A DNA stretch of 64,000 nt from Dechloromonas agitata is5 (GTDB lineage Bacteria; Pseudomonadota; Gammaproteobacteria; Burkholderiales; Rhodocyclaceae): NCBI RefSeq assembly GCF_000519045.1, contig NZ_KI912532.1, forward strand, positions 744,001 to 808,000, read 5' to 3'. Under the pieces are notes generated by a model. The model was given only the letters and a program-made list of their open reading frames with translations, did no database searches and was not told the DNA's origin. The position numbers and the translations under genes are program-made. Positions 25,141-35,922 of the stretch are shown piece by piece; the stretch's first letter is position 1; each line of letters begins with the position of its first letter.

Positions 25141-27051
25141 GTGGGTGACTTCAACAATCCGGAAGCCGATCTCGACCGGTTCCGTTTCCGGCTCGGCTTT
25201 GCCGCCGTCTTCGTCATCGTCTGCTTCGGCATCCTGATCGGTCGCTTCGTCTGGCTGCAAGTCATCCAGCACGATTTCTACCAGACCCGGGCCGAGGACA
25301 ACCGCATCGCGCTGATTCCCATCGTGCCCAACCGCGGCATCATCACCGACCGCAACGGTATCGTGCTGGCCCACAACTACTCGGCCTTCACCCTCGAAAT
25401 CACGCCCGCCCAGGCCGGCAATCTGGAAGAGACGATCAACACACTGGCCGAGATCATCGACATCCAGCCCAAGGACCGCAAGCGCTTCAAGCGCCTGCTC
25501 GACGAAGCCAAGAATTTCGAATCCATCCCGATCCGCACCCGACTGAGCGATGCCGAAGTCGCCAAGTTTTCGGCCCACCGCTATCGCTTCCCCGGCGTCG
25601 AGGTCAAGGCCCGCTTGTTCCGCCAGTACCCGCTGGGTACCGTCGCCTCCCATGCCATCGGCTACATCGGCCGGATCACCGAACGCGACCTGAAATGGAT
25701 CGAAGACTCGGAGAAACAAGCCAACTACAAAGGCACCGATCACATCGGCAAGACCGGCCTGGAACAGCATTACGAATTTGAGCTGCACGGCGAGACCGGC
25801 TACGAGCAGGTCGAGATCGACGCCGGCGGCCGCGCCCTGCGCAGCCTGAAGCGCATCCCGCCGGTTTCCGGCAACAACCTGCAGCTGACGCTCGACATCA
25901 AGCTGCAGGAAATCACCGAAAAGGCCTTCGGTGATCGCAAAGGCGCCCTGGTCGCTATCGACCCCAGCACGGGGGGCGTTCTCGCCTTGGTATCGACCCC
26001 GACCTATGATCCCAACCTGTTCGTGGACGGCATCACACCGGAAAACTGGAAGGAACTGAACGACCACCCCGACAAGCCGATGATCAACCGGACGATCAAC
26101 GGTGCCTACCCGCCCGGCTCGACCTTCAAGCCCTTCATGGCGCTGGCCGCGCTGGAGATGGGCAAGCGCACGCCGCAGCAGGCAATCAGCGACCCGGGCT
26201 ATTTCACCTTCGGCAACCACACCTTCCGCGATGACAAGAAGGGGGGCCACGGTGTCGTCGATATGTACAAGTCCATCGTCCATTCCTGCGACACGTATTA
26301 CTATGTCCTGGCCAACGACTTGGGGATCGACAGCATCGCCAAGTTCATGGGCTCCCTCGGCCTCGGCCAGCGCACCGGCATCGACCTCGGCAAGGACGAC
26401 TCCGGTGAATCGAAGGGGGTGCTGCCCTCACCGGAATGGAAGAAGCAGCGCTTCAAGCGCCCCGAGCAGCAGAAGTGGTACGCCGGCGAAACCATTTCCA
26501 TCGGCATCGGCCAGGGCTACAACGCCTACACGCCGATCCAGCTGGCCCAGGCGACTGCCACGCTGGCCAACAATGGCGTGATGTTCCGTCCGCATCTGGT
26601 ACAGAACATCGTCGACACCAAGAGTGGCGAAAAGCGCCCGGTCGAGCCCAAGCCGTTACGCGACCTGGGCTGGAAGCAAAAGAATCTGGATGTGATCCAC
26701 CGTGCCATGATCGGCGTGAACAAGGAGGGTACCGGCACCCGCGCCTTTGCCGGTGCCCCCTACAGCGTCGGCGGCAAGACCGGGACGGCCCAAGTCTTCT
26801 CCCTGAAGGGAGCCCAGTACAAGGAATCGGCCGTCAAGAAGCACCTGCGCGACCACGCCCTGTTCATCGCCTACGCACCGGTCGAGAATCCGAAAATCGC
26901 CCTCGCCGTGCTGGTCGAGAACGGCGGTTTCGGCGCCCAGTCAGCCGCTCCGATCGCCCGCATGGTGCTCGACTACTATCTGCTCGGCAAGCTGCCGGCC
27001 GGGGCTGCCCAGGAAGACAGCGAAGCCATCGAGGAGGAGCACGAGGAATGA
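25141..27051 (+). CDS. mrdA: Penicillin-binding protein 2
   Basis: Class B transpeptidase that crosslinks lateral-wall peptidoglycan. One N-terminal TM (FAAVFVIVCFGILIGRFVWLQ), a PBP dimerisation region with NRGIITDRNG and a transpeptidase domain with the nucleophile in PPGSTFKPF (SxxK), SCDTYY as the second motif, and KTGTAQ as the third. It starts with GTG at 25141, 12 bases after mreD. Length 636. Its stop overlaps the rodA start, which fits the obligate PBP2-RodA partnership. Confidence 0.96.
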   Translation: MGDFNNPEADLDRFRFRLGFAAVFVIVCFGILIGRFVWLQVIQHDFYQTRAEDNRIALIPIVPNRGIITDRNGIVLAHNYSAFTLEITPAQAGNLEETINTLAEIIDIQPKDRKRFKRLLDEAKNFESIPIRTRLSDAEVAKFSAHRYRFPGVEVKARLFRQYPLGTVASHAIGYIGRITERDLKWIEDSEKQANYKGTDHIGKTGLEQHYEFELHGETGYEQVEIDAGGRALRSLKRIPPVSGNNLQLTLDIKLQEITEKAFGDRKGALVAIDPSTGGVLALVSTPTYDPNLFVDGITPENWKELNDHPDKPMINRTINGAYPPGSTFKPFMALAALEMGKRTPQQAISDPGYFTFGNHTFRDDKKGGHGVVDMYKSIVHSCDTYYYVLANDLGIDSIAKFMGSLGLGQRTGIDLGKDDSGESKGVLPSPEWKKQRFKRPEQQKWYAGETISIGIGQGYNAYTPIQLAQATATLANNGVMFRPHLVQNIVDTKSGEKRPVEPKPLRDLGWKQKNLDVIHRAMIGVNKEGTGTRAFAGAPYSVGGKTGTAQVFSLKGAQYKESAVKKHLRDHALFIAYAPVENPKIALAVLVENGGFGAQSAAPIARMVLDYYLLGKLPAGAAQEDSEAIEEEHEE

Positions 27052-28160
27052 TGGATATCGTCGGCACCCTGCGTCGCACCTGGGCCAATGCCGTTGCCCA
27101 CATCGACTTCCCGTTGCTGCTGATCACCGCCGCCATCATGGCCGTCGGCCTGGGTACGGTCTATTCGGCGACCTACGACAGCACGCACCGGATGATGTCG
27201 CAGGCCGGCAACATGGGGATCGCCCTCGTCGTGATGTGGGTCGTTGCGCGCATTCCGCCACAGAAACTGATGAGTTTCGCCATCCCCCTCTACATCGTCG
27301 GCGTCGTGCTGCTCATCGCCGTCTTCCTGTTCGGCATCAAGGTCAATGGCGCCCGGCGCTGGCTGTCGATCGGCATCACCCGCATCCAGCCGTCGGAAAT
27401 CATGAAGATTGCCATGCCGCTGATGCTGGCCTGGTATTTCCACAAATATGAAGCAACATTGAAGCTCAGGCACTATGGCGTCGCCGCGCTGCTCCTGCTG
27501 CTGCCCTTCGGCCTGGTCGCCAAGCAGCCCGATCTCGGCACGGCCCTGCTCATCGGCGGCGCCGGTTTCTACGTCATCTTCTTCGCCGGCCTGCCGTGGA
27601 AGATCATCATCGGCCTGCTGGCCAGTGCCGCAGCGGCCGCCCCCATCCTGTGGAACATGCTGCACGACTACCAGCAGAAGCGCATCCTGACCCTGATCGA
27701 CCCGACTACCGACCCGCTCGGCTCGGGTTATCACATCATCCAGTCCACCATCGCCATCGGCTCCGGCGGCGCCTTCGGCAAAGGCTTCCTGAACGGCACG
27801 CAAACCCACCTCGAATTCATCCCCGAGAAACACACCGACTTCATCTTCGCCGTCTATTCCGAGGAATGGGGCCTGCTCGGCAATGCCACACTGGTCGCGC
27901 TATACACCCTGCTCATCGGCCGCGGCCTGATGATCGCTTCGGCCGCGCCCACGACCTTCTCCCGCTTGCTGGCGGGTGCCATCACCCTCGGCTTCTTCAC
28001 CTACGCCTTCATCAACATGGGCATGGTCAGCGGTATCCTGCCCGTAGTCGGCGTACCGCTGCCCTTCATGAGCTACGGCGGCACCGCGCTGATCACGCTG
28101 TTCCTGGGCATCGGTATCCTGATGTCGATCCAGACCCACCGCATGCTGGTCAAGAAATGA
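27048..28160 (+). CDS. rodA: RodA, SEDS peptidoglycan glycosyltransferase
   Basis: Polymerises lipid II into glycan strands together with PBP2. The protein of 370 residues has about ten TM segments and SEDS motifs including GVKVNGARRWL (as IKVNGARRWLSIG), QPSEIMKIAMPL and the loop EKHTDFIFAVYSEEWG, which carries the catalytic Asp, plus LPFMSYGGTALI near the end. Two adjacent ATGs (27048 and 27051) overlap the PBP2 stop, so coupling by ATGA is likely whichever is used. Confidence 0.95.
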   Translation: MMDIVGTLRRTWANAVAHIDFPLLLITAAIMAVGLGTVYSATYDSTHRMMSQAGNMGIALVVMWVVARIPPQKLMSFAIPLYIVGVVLLIAVFLFGIKVNGARRWLSIGITRIQPSEIMKIAMPLMLAWYFHKYEATLKLRHYGVAALLLLLPFGLVAKQPDLGTALLIGGAGFYVIFFAGLPWKIIIGLLASAAAAAPILWNMLHDYQQKRILTLIDPTTDPLGSGYHIIQSTIAIGSGGAFGKGFLNGTQTHLEFIPEKHTDFIFAVYSEEWGLLGNATLVALYTLLIGRGLMIASAAPTTFSRLLAGAITLGFFTYAFINMGMVSGILPVVGVPLPFMSYGGTALITLFLGIGILMSIQTHRMLVKK

Positions 28161-29155
28161 TCCGCCTCGCCCTTGCCGCCTCGTTCGCTGTCCTGCTCGC
28201 TGCCTGCGGCGGCCCCGGTCCGCTGCGCGAACCGGCCGCCGAACCCGGCAAGGGGGAGGCAGCACGAACCCCTACTCCCACCAAAAAGCCAACCGCCGTC
28301 CTCAAGCGCGGCGGCGGCTTCTACAAGGATGACGGCCCGGCCGACGACATCCCGGACGGCCTTGACGACATCCCCGACGCCGAGCCGAAATGGGAACCCC
28401 TGCACAAGCCGGCCACCCGGCCCTATGTCGTGCTTGGCAAGGAATACGTGCCGAACACCAGCGTCAAACCTTATCGGACACGCGGCATCGCCAGTTGGTA
28501 CGGCAAGAAGTTCCACGGCCAGAAGACGTCGATCGGCGAGCCCTACGACATGTTCGCGATGACTGCGGCGCACACCACGCTGGCCCTGCCGTCCTATGCC
28601 CGCGTGACCAATGTGCAGACCGGCAAATCGGTGGTGGTGCGTATCACCGATCGCGGCCCCTTCCACGCCGACCGCGTCATCGACCTGTCCTATACCGCTG
28701 CCTACAAGCTGGGCTTGATCAACGGCGGTAGTGGCCTGGTCGAAGTCGAGGCGATCATTCCGGGCGAGACGACCACCACGGCCTACGCCCAGGTCAGCCC
28801 GCCGCCCCGGCCGATCGCAACGGAAACCGACGATATCGAACAACTGGCGCGACGCATGGCCCAGGAAGAGCGCCCGGTCCAGACGGCGACAATGGCAGGA
28901 ATGAGCGGCGATGCTGCCACTCAGAAGGGCGTTTACCTGCAGCTGGGGGCTTTTTCCAGCGCCGAAAATGCCGAAAACCTGAAAAGCCACCTGCAACGCG
29001 AACTGGACTGGCTAAGCGAACCCATGCAGGTCAATGCCGGTGGCGGCATCCACCGCCTCCACCTCGGCCCTTACGCCAGCCGCAGCGAGGCCGAAAAGAT
29101 GGCGGAAAAAATCCGCCTGGCACTCGGCTACCGACCGACTTTCGTGACGCGCTGA
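28157..29155 (+). CDS. rlpA: RlpA septal-ring lytic transglycosylase, lipoprotein
   Basis: A 332-residue outer-membrane lipoprotein: signal with lipobox LLAACGG, a disordered Pro/Lys/Asp linker to about residue 80, the double-psi beta-barrel with GIASWYGKKFHGQKTS, MTAAHTTLALPS and VRITDRGPFH (the last bearing the catalytic Asp region), and a C-terminal SPOR domain (VYLQLGAFSSAENAE ... HRLHLGPYASRSEAEK) that binds denuded glycan at division sites. Its ATG overlaps the rodA stop. Last gene of the cell-wall run; it converges with the next gene over 10 bases. Confidence 0.93.
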   Translation: MIRLALAASFAVLLAACGGPGPLREPAAEPGKGEAARTPTPTKKPTAVLKRGGGFYKDDGPADDIPDGLDDIPDAEPKWEPLHKPATRPYVVLGKEYVPNTSVKPYRTRGIASWYGKKFHGQKTSIGEPYDMFAMTAAHTTLALPSYARVTNVQTGKSVVVRITDRGPFHADRVIDLSYTAAYKLGLINGGSGLVEVEAIIPGETTTTAYAQVSPPPRPIATETDDIEQLARRMAQEERPVQTATMAGMSGDAATQKGVYLQLGAFSSAENAENLKSHLQRELDWLSEPMQVNAGGGIHRLHLGPYASRSEAEKMAEKIRLALGYRPTFVTR

Positions 29156-29165
29156 CCCTCTCGGT

Positions 29166-30056
29166 TCAGCGCTCGACGCGGGCGACGACGACGTTGCCCT
29201 TGCCCTGGTACTCCAGCGCCGCAAAACTCATCATTTTCGCCATGGCGATACCGCGGCCATTCGGATCGAAGGCGCGGTCCGGATCAAAGGTCAGGAACTT
29301 GCTCCATTCGAAGCCATCGCCCTGGTCGGTAATGGTGAAAGTCACCGCCTCTGGCCCTCGCTCGACCCGCACGGTGGCGAAACGGCCATGGAATTGCGGC
29401 AGGGCGAGGCGGCGCTTGATTTCCGCCTCCCAGTCACCTTCCCACTTGAGCAGCGATTTCTCCTGATAGGTGACGCCAAGATTGCCGTGTTCGACAGCGT
29501 TGACCATCAGGTCGGACAGCCCCGGCGCCACGATGTCGGGCACCGGACACATGGCGGCAAGTACGGGCACCAGGGAACTGACATCTTCCAGCGTCTCGAA
29601 ACGGTATTCGACACTGCGGATCAGCGCCTGGGCCTCTTCCAGGTGAGCCGCCCGGCTACGCAACAGGCTGCGTACGCGACGGTCCTCGAGCGCGGCACGG
29701 ACGATGGAGATCAGTGCTTCCGGTTCGTAGGGCTTGGTCAGGTAATAGTAGGCCCCGGCCTCGAGACCCTCGCGCACCTGGTCCGGCGACGACGCCGCCG
29801 TCTGCATGATGACCGGAATATCGGCAAAACGCGCTTCCCGCTTCATGCGACGCAGCAGTTCCATCCCGTCCAGGTCGGGCATCATGCGGTCGAGTACGAC
29901 CAGCGAAAAATTGCTGTCCGGTGCGCTCAGGCTGGCCCATGCTTCAAGCGGGTTGCTGTGCAACTCCAGCTCGATATCTTCCTGCGCGAGAAACTCCTCG
30001 ATGATGAACAGGTTCAACTGCTCATCATCCACCACGAGGGCACGTTCCTTGTTCAT
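29166..30056 (-). CDS. Receiver fused to an RsbW-like ATPase domain
   Basis: The first 125 residues are a receiver domain (D10-D11, phosphoacceptor D56 in LVVLDRMMPDLDG, lysine in YYLTKPYEPE). Residues about 180-295 form a GHKL ATPase of the anti-sigma-factor kinase type: N box LMVNAVEHGNLG, G1 ITDQGDGFEW, G2 GRGIAMAKMM. Such proteins phosphorylate STAS antagonists and thereby control a sigma factor or cyclase under two-component input. A STAS gene at 1-299 and a PP2C phosphatase at 32.7 kb are possible partners, though neither is adjacent. Confidence 0.86.
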   Translation of the reverse strand: MNKERALVVDDEQLNLFIIEEFLAQEDIELELHSNPLEAWASLSAPDSNFSLVVLDRMMPDLDGMELLRRMKREARFADIPVIMQTAASSPDQVREGLEAGAYYYLTKPYEPEALISIVRAALEDRRVRSLLRSRAAHLEEAQALIRSVEYRFETLEDVSSLVPVLAAMCPVPDIVAPGLSDLMVNAVEHGNLGVTYQEKSLLKWEGDWEAEIKRRLALPQFHGRFATVRVERGPEAVTFTITDQGDGFEWSKFLTFDPDRAFDPNGRGIAMAKMMSFAALEYQGKGNVVVARVER

Positions 30057-30290
30057 CGCTCGCTCTCTCCATTACCAGGCGCCATTACCGGCATTCGGCT
30101 GGGCACTAATCATACCGCAATGCCGGCCGATGATTTCCTCTGCCTGCCCCTCCGGCCAAGCTACTGCGAAGCGGCAGCAAAACCCGCCCGGCAGCCAGCG
30201 TGGCGTGGCGCGCCACCGCGTTTGACCAGGATCAATGGCAGGCAACCTGGGCTGGCTATACTCCCTTTCTTGCTATTCCGGACTCCCTCC

Positions 30291-31298
30291 ATGAGCCCCC
30301 TGCCCGATCTCGTCTGTCCGGCCGGCAGCCTGCCGGCCCTCAAGGCAGCCGTCGATAACGGCGCCGATGCCGTCTATCTCGGCTACAAGAACGACACCAA
30401 CGCCCGCAACTTCGCCGGCCTCAATTTCGACGCCAAGGCCATGGCCGAAGGGATTCGCTATGCCCAGGCCAAGGGCCGCGAAGTGCTGATGGCGATCAAC
30501 ACCTTCCCGCAGGCCGGGCGCAGCGCCGACTGGCACAAGGCCGTCGACGGCGCGGTCGACCAGGGGGTCGACGCCATCATCCTGGCCGACATCGGCCTGC
30601 TCGACTACGCCCGCAACAAGCATCCGCAGCAGCGTCTGCACCTGTCGGTCCAGGGTTCGGCGACCAGCTACGAGGCGATCAACTTCTGCCAGCGCGAATT
30701 CGGCGTGCACCGCGCCGTGCTGCCGCGCGTGCTGACGCTGGCCCAGGTTGAGCATGTGATCAAGAACACCACGGTCGAGATCGAGGTCTTTGGTTTCGGC
30801 AGCCTGTGCGTCATGAACGAAGGGCGCTGCTGGCTGTCGTCCTACGCCTGCGGCGAATCGCCGAACACCGTCGGCGCCTGCTCGCCGGCCAAATACGTCA
30901 AGTGGGACAAGAAGCCGGGCACCATGGAAACCCGTCTCAACGGCATCCTGATCGACCGCTTCGGCGACGACGAGCCGGCCGGCTATCCGACCCTGTGCAA
31001 GGGCCGTTTCGAGGTCCAGGGCGAAACCTATTATGCGCTGGAGGAGCCGACCAGCCTGAACGTGCTGGAACTGCTGCCGGAGATCATCAAGATCGGCGTC
31101 AAGGCGATCAAGGTCGAGGGCCGCCAGCGCAGCCCGACCTATGTCGCCCAGGTCACCCGCACGCTGCGCGCCGCACTCGACAGCCTGCGCAACGGCAGCG
31201 AACGCTTCCACGTCAAACCGGCCTGGCAGGCCGAACTGGCCAAGGTTTCCGAAGGCAGCCAGGCGACGCTCGGCGCCTACAACCGGCCGTGGCGCTAA
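30291..31298 (+). CDS. ubiU: UbiU, O2-independent ubiquinone hydroxylation protein
   Basis: Peptidase-U32 family protein which, with UbiV, hydroxylates the ubiquinone ring without oxygen using a [4Fe-4S] cluster. The ATG at 30291 begins PDLVCPAGSLPALKAAVDNGADAVYLGY. Four conserved cysteines lie in LCVMNEGRCWLSSYACGESPN, CSPAKYVKW and PTLCKGRF. Length 335; the frame extends upstream but the DNA there is antisense to another gene. First of ubiU-ubiV-ubiT, 10 bases ahead of ubiV. These genes are needed for ubiquinone synthesis under anoxia, for example while denitrifying. Confidence 0.93.
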   Translation: MSPLPDLVCPAGSLPALKAAVDNGADAVYLGYKNDTNARNFAGLNFDAKAMAEGIRYAQAKGREVLMAINTFPQAGRSADWHKAVDGAVDQGVDAIILADIGLLDYARNKHPQQRLHLSVQGSATSYEAINFCQREFGVHRAVLPRVLTLAQVEHVIKNTTVEIEVFGFGSLCVMNEGRCWLSSYACGESPNTVGACSPAKYVKWDKKPGTMETRLNGILIDRFGDDEPAGYPTLCKGRFEVQGETYYALEEPTSLNVLELLPEIIKIGVKAIKVEGRQRSPTYVAQVTRTLRAALDSLRNGSERFHVKPAWQAELAKVSEGSQATLGAYNRPWR

Positions 31299-31305
31299 GG
31301 ACTAG

Positions 31306-32211
<906 letters not shown>

Positions 32212-32213
32212 GC

Positions 32214-32669
32214 ATGAGCGCCCAATTCACCATTCCCAAGTTCAAGCTGCCTGGATTCATCGCCAGCATCGGCCAGAAGCTGCCGCAGTGGCCGCACGCC
32301 CTGGCGCTGGTTGCCGGCCTGAATGCCGCGCTGAAAATGAAGCTGCTGCCGGAAAGCGAGCTGGATGCCCTGGCGGACAAGCTGTTCCGCGTCCGCATCC
32401 TGGATACCGGCGGCGAGGCCACCTACACCTACCGCAACGGACTGTTCCGCCCGGTCTTCCGTCCCGAGCGCGAGCCCGACCTGGCTTTTGCCGCCAACCT
32501 GTCGGCCTACCTGCAGATGCTGGCCCGCCAGGAAGATCCTGACACCCTGTTCTTCAATCGCGAACTGGAAATTACCGGCGATACGGAACTGGGGCTGATC
32601 GTCAAGAACATGCTCGACGCGATCGAGTGGCCACAATTGTCAGCCAAGCTGCCGCTGCTCCGCCACTGA
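32214..32669 (+). CDS. ubiT: UbiT, SCP2-domain ubiquinone biosynthesis accessory protein
   Basis: A 151-residue SCP2 sterol-carrier-type lipid-binding protein that is the anaerobic counterpart of UbiJ, helping organise the Ubi enzymes around the polyprenyl intermediates. The SCP2 fold shows LADKLFRVRILDTGGEATYTY, then AANLSAYLQMLARQEDPDTLFFNRELEITGDTELGLIVKNMLD. Two ATGs (32208, 32214) are possible; GGAG at 32203-32206 is properly spaced only for 32214. Confidence 0.88.
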   Translation: MSAQFTIPKFKLPGFIASIGQKLPQWPHALALVAGLNAALKMKLLPESELDALADKLFRVRILDTGGEATYTYRNGLFRPVFRPEREPDLAFAANLSAYLQMLARQEDPDTLFFNRELEITGDTELGLIVKNMLDAIEWPQLSAKLPLLRH

Positions 32670-32700
32670 GTCTGCGCCACGCCGGTTGTCGGCCGGTATC

Positions 32701-33951
32701 TCAAGAACAGTCGATGCCCAGCATCGACATGTCGTCGTGGGCGACGGTGCCCTGCAAATAGCGCTGCATCGCCTGGCCCAGCGCCGTAACCATGGTTTCC
32801 CCCGACAGAGCGCCTTCCAGCGTGGCAATCAACCGCGCCTCGCCAAAGGCCACACCATCGGTATTGCAGGCCTCGACAATGCCGTCCGAAACCAGCATCA
32901 GGCGGGATGGCCGATCCCACGTGAATGACTCGATGCTGCCGGCAATCTCGCTGGCTTTCGATATCCCCAACGGCAGGTTGCTCGACTCGAAGCGTCGTGC
33001 CAGTTTGCCTTCGGCGTCGAACATCAGGGCGTTGGGTACGCCCCCCACCCAGATTTCGCCCTGCTTTGCCGGCTCGTCGAGAACGACAAAGGCAGCCGCG
33101 ACGAAGCGGCCAAGCGCCAGGGAATTGGCCAGCAGGAAGTTGATCGACTCGATCATCACAGCCAAGGGTGTCGACAGATCGACCAGGCGATAGAACTCCT
33201 GCACCATCGGCAGCACGCTGACCGCCGCCGACAGGCCGTGCCCCGTGGCGTCGGCCAGGATGGCATACAACCGGCCGGCCGGCGAGCGCGCCGCGAGAAC
33301 CATGTCCCCCGAGAAATTGTTGGCCGGAATCACCGCATATTGCACGCCGGCCTGGGCCATAAGGTCACTGCGGACCTGGTGCTCGAGAATGCGACGGGCC
33401 AGTTCCGTTTCGCGCTGCTGCTCCTCGAAATGCGCCTTGAGCTGGCTGGCCTGCTCCTCAACCTTGATCTGGGCCACATGTTTTTCGGTGATGTCGCGCA
33501 GCATTTCGATGACAGCGATCAGGCGGCCGGATGCATCGAACACCGGCCCGGCATCGATCGCCAGATAGAGGTGCTGGCCGCGCCGCGGCATCCAGCACCA
33601 GTTCTCGGCATGAACGCCGTAGCTCGGCTCGCCGGGTTTGTCGGCGGCGGCATACAGGGTCGCCATCTGCTCCAGTGCCGACATCGCCACGAGATCGGCC
33701 AGGCAGGGGCGTGACTCCTCGTAGAACGCCTTCCAGTGGTTGCGGGTGCCGACGACTTCACTGGACGGAATGCCGGTCAGCCGCTCGCAGGCCCGGTTCC
33801 AGATTACAACCTTCTGCTCGGCATCGAGCACGAAGGTAGGCACCACCAGGTGTTCCATCAGCGAGATGGCAAATGCCAGATGGCTATCCGGGCGAGCCAC
33901 CTCCCGATCGTTGCCGGCCTGCATATCCTGCGCCATGCGCTTGCACTCCAT
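32701..33951 (-). CDS. PAS domain / SpoIIE-type PP2C phosphatase
   Basis: A 416-residue soluble protein. A PAS domain (about 35-160: VPTFVLDAEQKVVIWNRACERLTGI ... VIEMLRDITEKH) is followed by a coiled coil and a PP2C/SpoIIE phosphatase (NNFSGDMVLA, ILADATGHGLSAAV, MLVSDGIVEA, HDDMSMLGID) whose metal-binding Asp residues are present. These enzymes dephosphorylate STAS antagonists in partner switching. The counterpart kinase domain is in the protein encoded at 29166-30056. A GGAG 9 bases before the sixth codon suggests translation may begin at that Met (33936) instead. Confidence 0.87.
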   Translation of the reverse strand: MECKRMAQDMQAGNDREVARPDSHLAFAISLMEHLVVPTFVLDAEQKVVIWNRACERLTGIPSSEVVGTRNHWKAFYEESRPCLADLVAMSALEQMATLYAAADKPGEPSYGVHAENWCWMPRRGQHLYLAIDAGPVFDASGRLIAVIEMLRDITEKHVAQIKVEEQASQLKAHFEEQQRETELARRILEHQVRSDLMAQAGVQYAVIPANNFSGDMVLAARSPAGRLYAILADATGHGLSAAVSVLPMVQEFYRLVDLSTPLAVMIESINFLLANSLALGRFVAAAFVVLDEPAKQGEIWVGGVPNALMFDAEGKLARRFESSNLPLGISKASEIAGSIESFTWDRPSRLMLVSDGIVEACNTDGVAFGEARLIATLEGALSGETMVTALGQAMQRYLQGTVAHDDMSMLGIDCS

Positions 33952-34010
33952 GTAACCGCCTAGGATGGGGCAAGCTTACGCCAAGCCATTCGCTCCACCC
34001 CGGACAAATG

Positions 34011-34032
34011 AAAAGGGAGGCCGAAACCTCCC
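34011..34032 (-). terminator. Intrinsic terminator of phaC
   Basis: Stem GGGAGG / CCTCCC with a 6-base loop, followed on the minus strand by TTTTCATTT. It begins 25 bases after the phaC stop codon. Confidence 0.75.
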
Positions 34033-34056
34033 CTGGAACAACCGTATCAAATCGCC

Positions 34057-35889
34057 TCAGCTCTGCTTCTGCGCGTCGAGGCGGAACTTCACATAGCTGC
34101 CCGGCGCATCTTCAAGCGCCTTGAGCGGGCCGGCATCGGGTTGGCGCGCCTTGACCTTGGCGGTGCCCCCCGGCAGGGCCGTCACCCACTCGTGCCAGTG
34201 CGTCCACCACGAACCGGCATGCTGGGTGGCGCCGGCCAGGAAGTCGTCCGGGCTTTCCGGCAGGTTGCCGTCAGTGGCGTCATTGGTCCAGTAGCCATAC
34301 TTGTTGGCGGCCGGCGGATTGACGATGCCGGCGATGTGGCCAGAGCCGCCCAGCACGAACTTGGTCTTGCCGGATGGCAGGCGAGCGCCCATGTAGGTGC
34401 TCTTCCACGGGGCGATATGGTCTTCGATGGTCGAGATGAAGTAGCACGGGGTCTTGACCTTGGTGATGTCGATCTTGACGCCGCCCAGCGTGATGCCGCC
34501 CGGTTCCTTCAGCTTGTTCTCGAGGTACATGTTGCGCAGGTAGAAACTGTGCATCGCTGCCGGCATGCGGGTCGAGTCGGAGTTCCAGTAGAGCAGGTCG
34601 AACGGGAACGGGTCCTTGCCCATCAGGTAGTTGTTGACCACGAAGGACCAGATCAGGTCGTTGGCGCGCAGCATGTTGAAGGTGCCCGCCATTTCGGAGC
34701 CCTCCAGGAAGCCGCGCTTGCTCATCTTCTTCTCCAGTCCCTCGATGGTGCCCTCGTCGAGGAAGACGGAGAGCTCGCCCGGCTCGGAGAAATCGAGCAT
34801 GGTGGTGAAGAAGGTGGCGGAATTGACGCGCTTGTCCTTCTTGGCCGCCATGTAGGCTAGGGTGGTCATGGTCAGCGTGCCGCCGATGCAGTAGGCGGCG
34901 AGGTTGACCGAGTCCTCGCCGGTCTGGTTGCAGACCTGGCTGATCGCCTCGATCGTGCCTTTCAGCATGTAGTCCTCGAAGCTGGTCTGGGCCATCTTCT
35001 CGTCCGGGTTGACCCAGGAGATGATGAAGGTGGTGTGACCCTGGTCGGTCGCCCACTTGACCAGCGAATTCTTGTCGCGCAGGTCAAGGATGTAGTACTT
35101 GTTGATCCACGGCGGCACGATCAGGAAGGGCTTCTTGTACTGCTCGGTGGTGGTCGGGCTGTACTGGATCAGCTGGAACAATTCGTTCTGGTACACCACC
35201 TTGCCCGGCGTGGTGGCGACGTTCTTGCCCATCTCGAAGGCCGCCGTATCGGTCATGCGGATGCGCAGCTGACCGTCCTCGTTCATGTCATGCAGCAGGT
35301 TGTTGAGGCCCTTGATCAGGTTCTTGCCGTGGCTCTTGACCGTTTCGCGGAAGACCTCCGGATTGGTCAGCGCGAAATTGGACGGCGACAGGGCGTCGAT
35401 GTACTGACGGGTGAAGAAATTGACCTTCTGCTGGGTCGACTCGTCGAGGCCTTCGGTGCCGGCGACGGTGTCATGGATGTGGCGGGCGGCGATGAGGTAG
35501 GACTGCTTGACGAAGTCGAACAGGAAATGCTGCTCCCAGTCCTCGTCCTTGAAGCGCTTGTCACCCTTGGCCGGGGCAGCGACCGGAGCGGCACCGGGCA
35601 TGCCCATCATCTTCATCATGGAACCCTGCCACAGCGAGAAGTAGTCCCACATCATGTTCATCTGGGTCTGGGCCAGCTTGTACGGGTTGGCCATCAGGCG
35701 GGCCGACAGGTCCATGAAGGCACGAGCGACACCCATTTCGTCACTCGGCGCCTCGACTCCGTCCTTGGCCTTCTTTTCCATGTACTGGGTGATGATGCGC
35801 GAGGCGCGCTGGGCGACTTCGGCATAGGTCTTGGCCATTTCGGCCGGATTGGGCAGGTTCAGGCCCTGGTCTTCGGTTTGCTGCGACAT
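34057..35889 (-). CDS. phaC: Class I poly(3-hydroxyalkanoate) synthase
   Basis: Polymerises 3-hydroxyacyl-CoA into PHA storage granules. The 610-residue length fits class I. The lipase-like box AAYCIGGTL carries nucleophile C334; FLIVPPWINKYYILDL and SWVNPDEKMA are core motifs; the histidine of the triad lies in LGGSGHIAGIVNPP. Residues 1-110 form the variable N-terminal domain. It stands alone here with its own terminator. 3-ketothiolase and reductase genes are not adjacent, although a thiolase occurs in the leucine cluster. Confidence 0.96.
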   Translation of the reverse strand: MSQQTEDQGLNLPNPAEMAKTYAEVAQRASRIITQYMEKKAKDGVEAPSDEMGVARAFMDLSARLMANPYKLAQTQMNMMWDYFSLWQGSMMKMMGMPGAAPVAAPAKGDKRFKDEDWEQHFLFDFVKQSYLIAARHIHDTVAGTEGLDESTQQKVNFFTRQYIDALSPSNFALTNPEVFRETVKSHGKNLIKGLNNLLHDMNEDGQLRIRMTDTAAFEMGKNVATTPGKVVYQNELFQLIQYSPTTTEQYKKPFLIVPPWINKYYILDLRDKNSLVKWATDQGHTTFIISWVNPDEKMAQTSFEDYMLKGTIEAISQVCNQTGEDSVNLAAYCIGGTLTMTTLAYMAAKKDKRVNSATFFTTMLDFSEPGELSVFLDEGTIEGLEKKMSKRGFLEGSEMAGTFNMLRANDLIWSFVVNNYLMGKDPFPFDLLYWNSDSTRMPAAMHSFYLRNMYLENKLKEPGGITLGGVKIDITKVKTPCYFISTIEDHIAPWKSTYMGARLPSGKTKFVLGGSGHIAGIVNPPAANKYGYWTNDATDGNLPESPDDFLAGATQHAGSWWTHWHEWVTALPGGTAKVKARQPDAGPLKALEDAPGSYVKFRLDAQKQS

Positions 35890-35922
35890 CTTCAGACTCC
35901 CTCTCTGTCAGTGCGCGGCGGA

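Noticed and set aside
24892..26283. 463-residue minus-strand frame
   Set aside because: Shadow of mreD and mrdA; the low-complexity Asp/Gly/Val composition is typical of the complement of GC-rich coding DNA.
29388..30290. Upstream extension of the ubiU frame
   Set aside because: This part is antisense to the receiver-ATPase gene; UbiU homology starts at the ATG at 30291.
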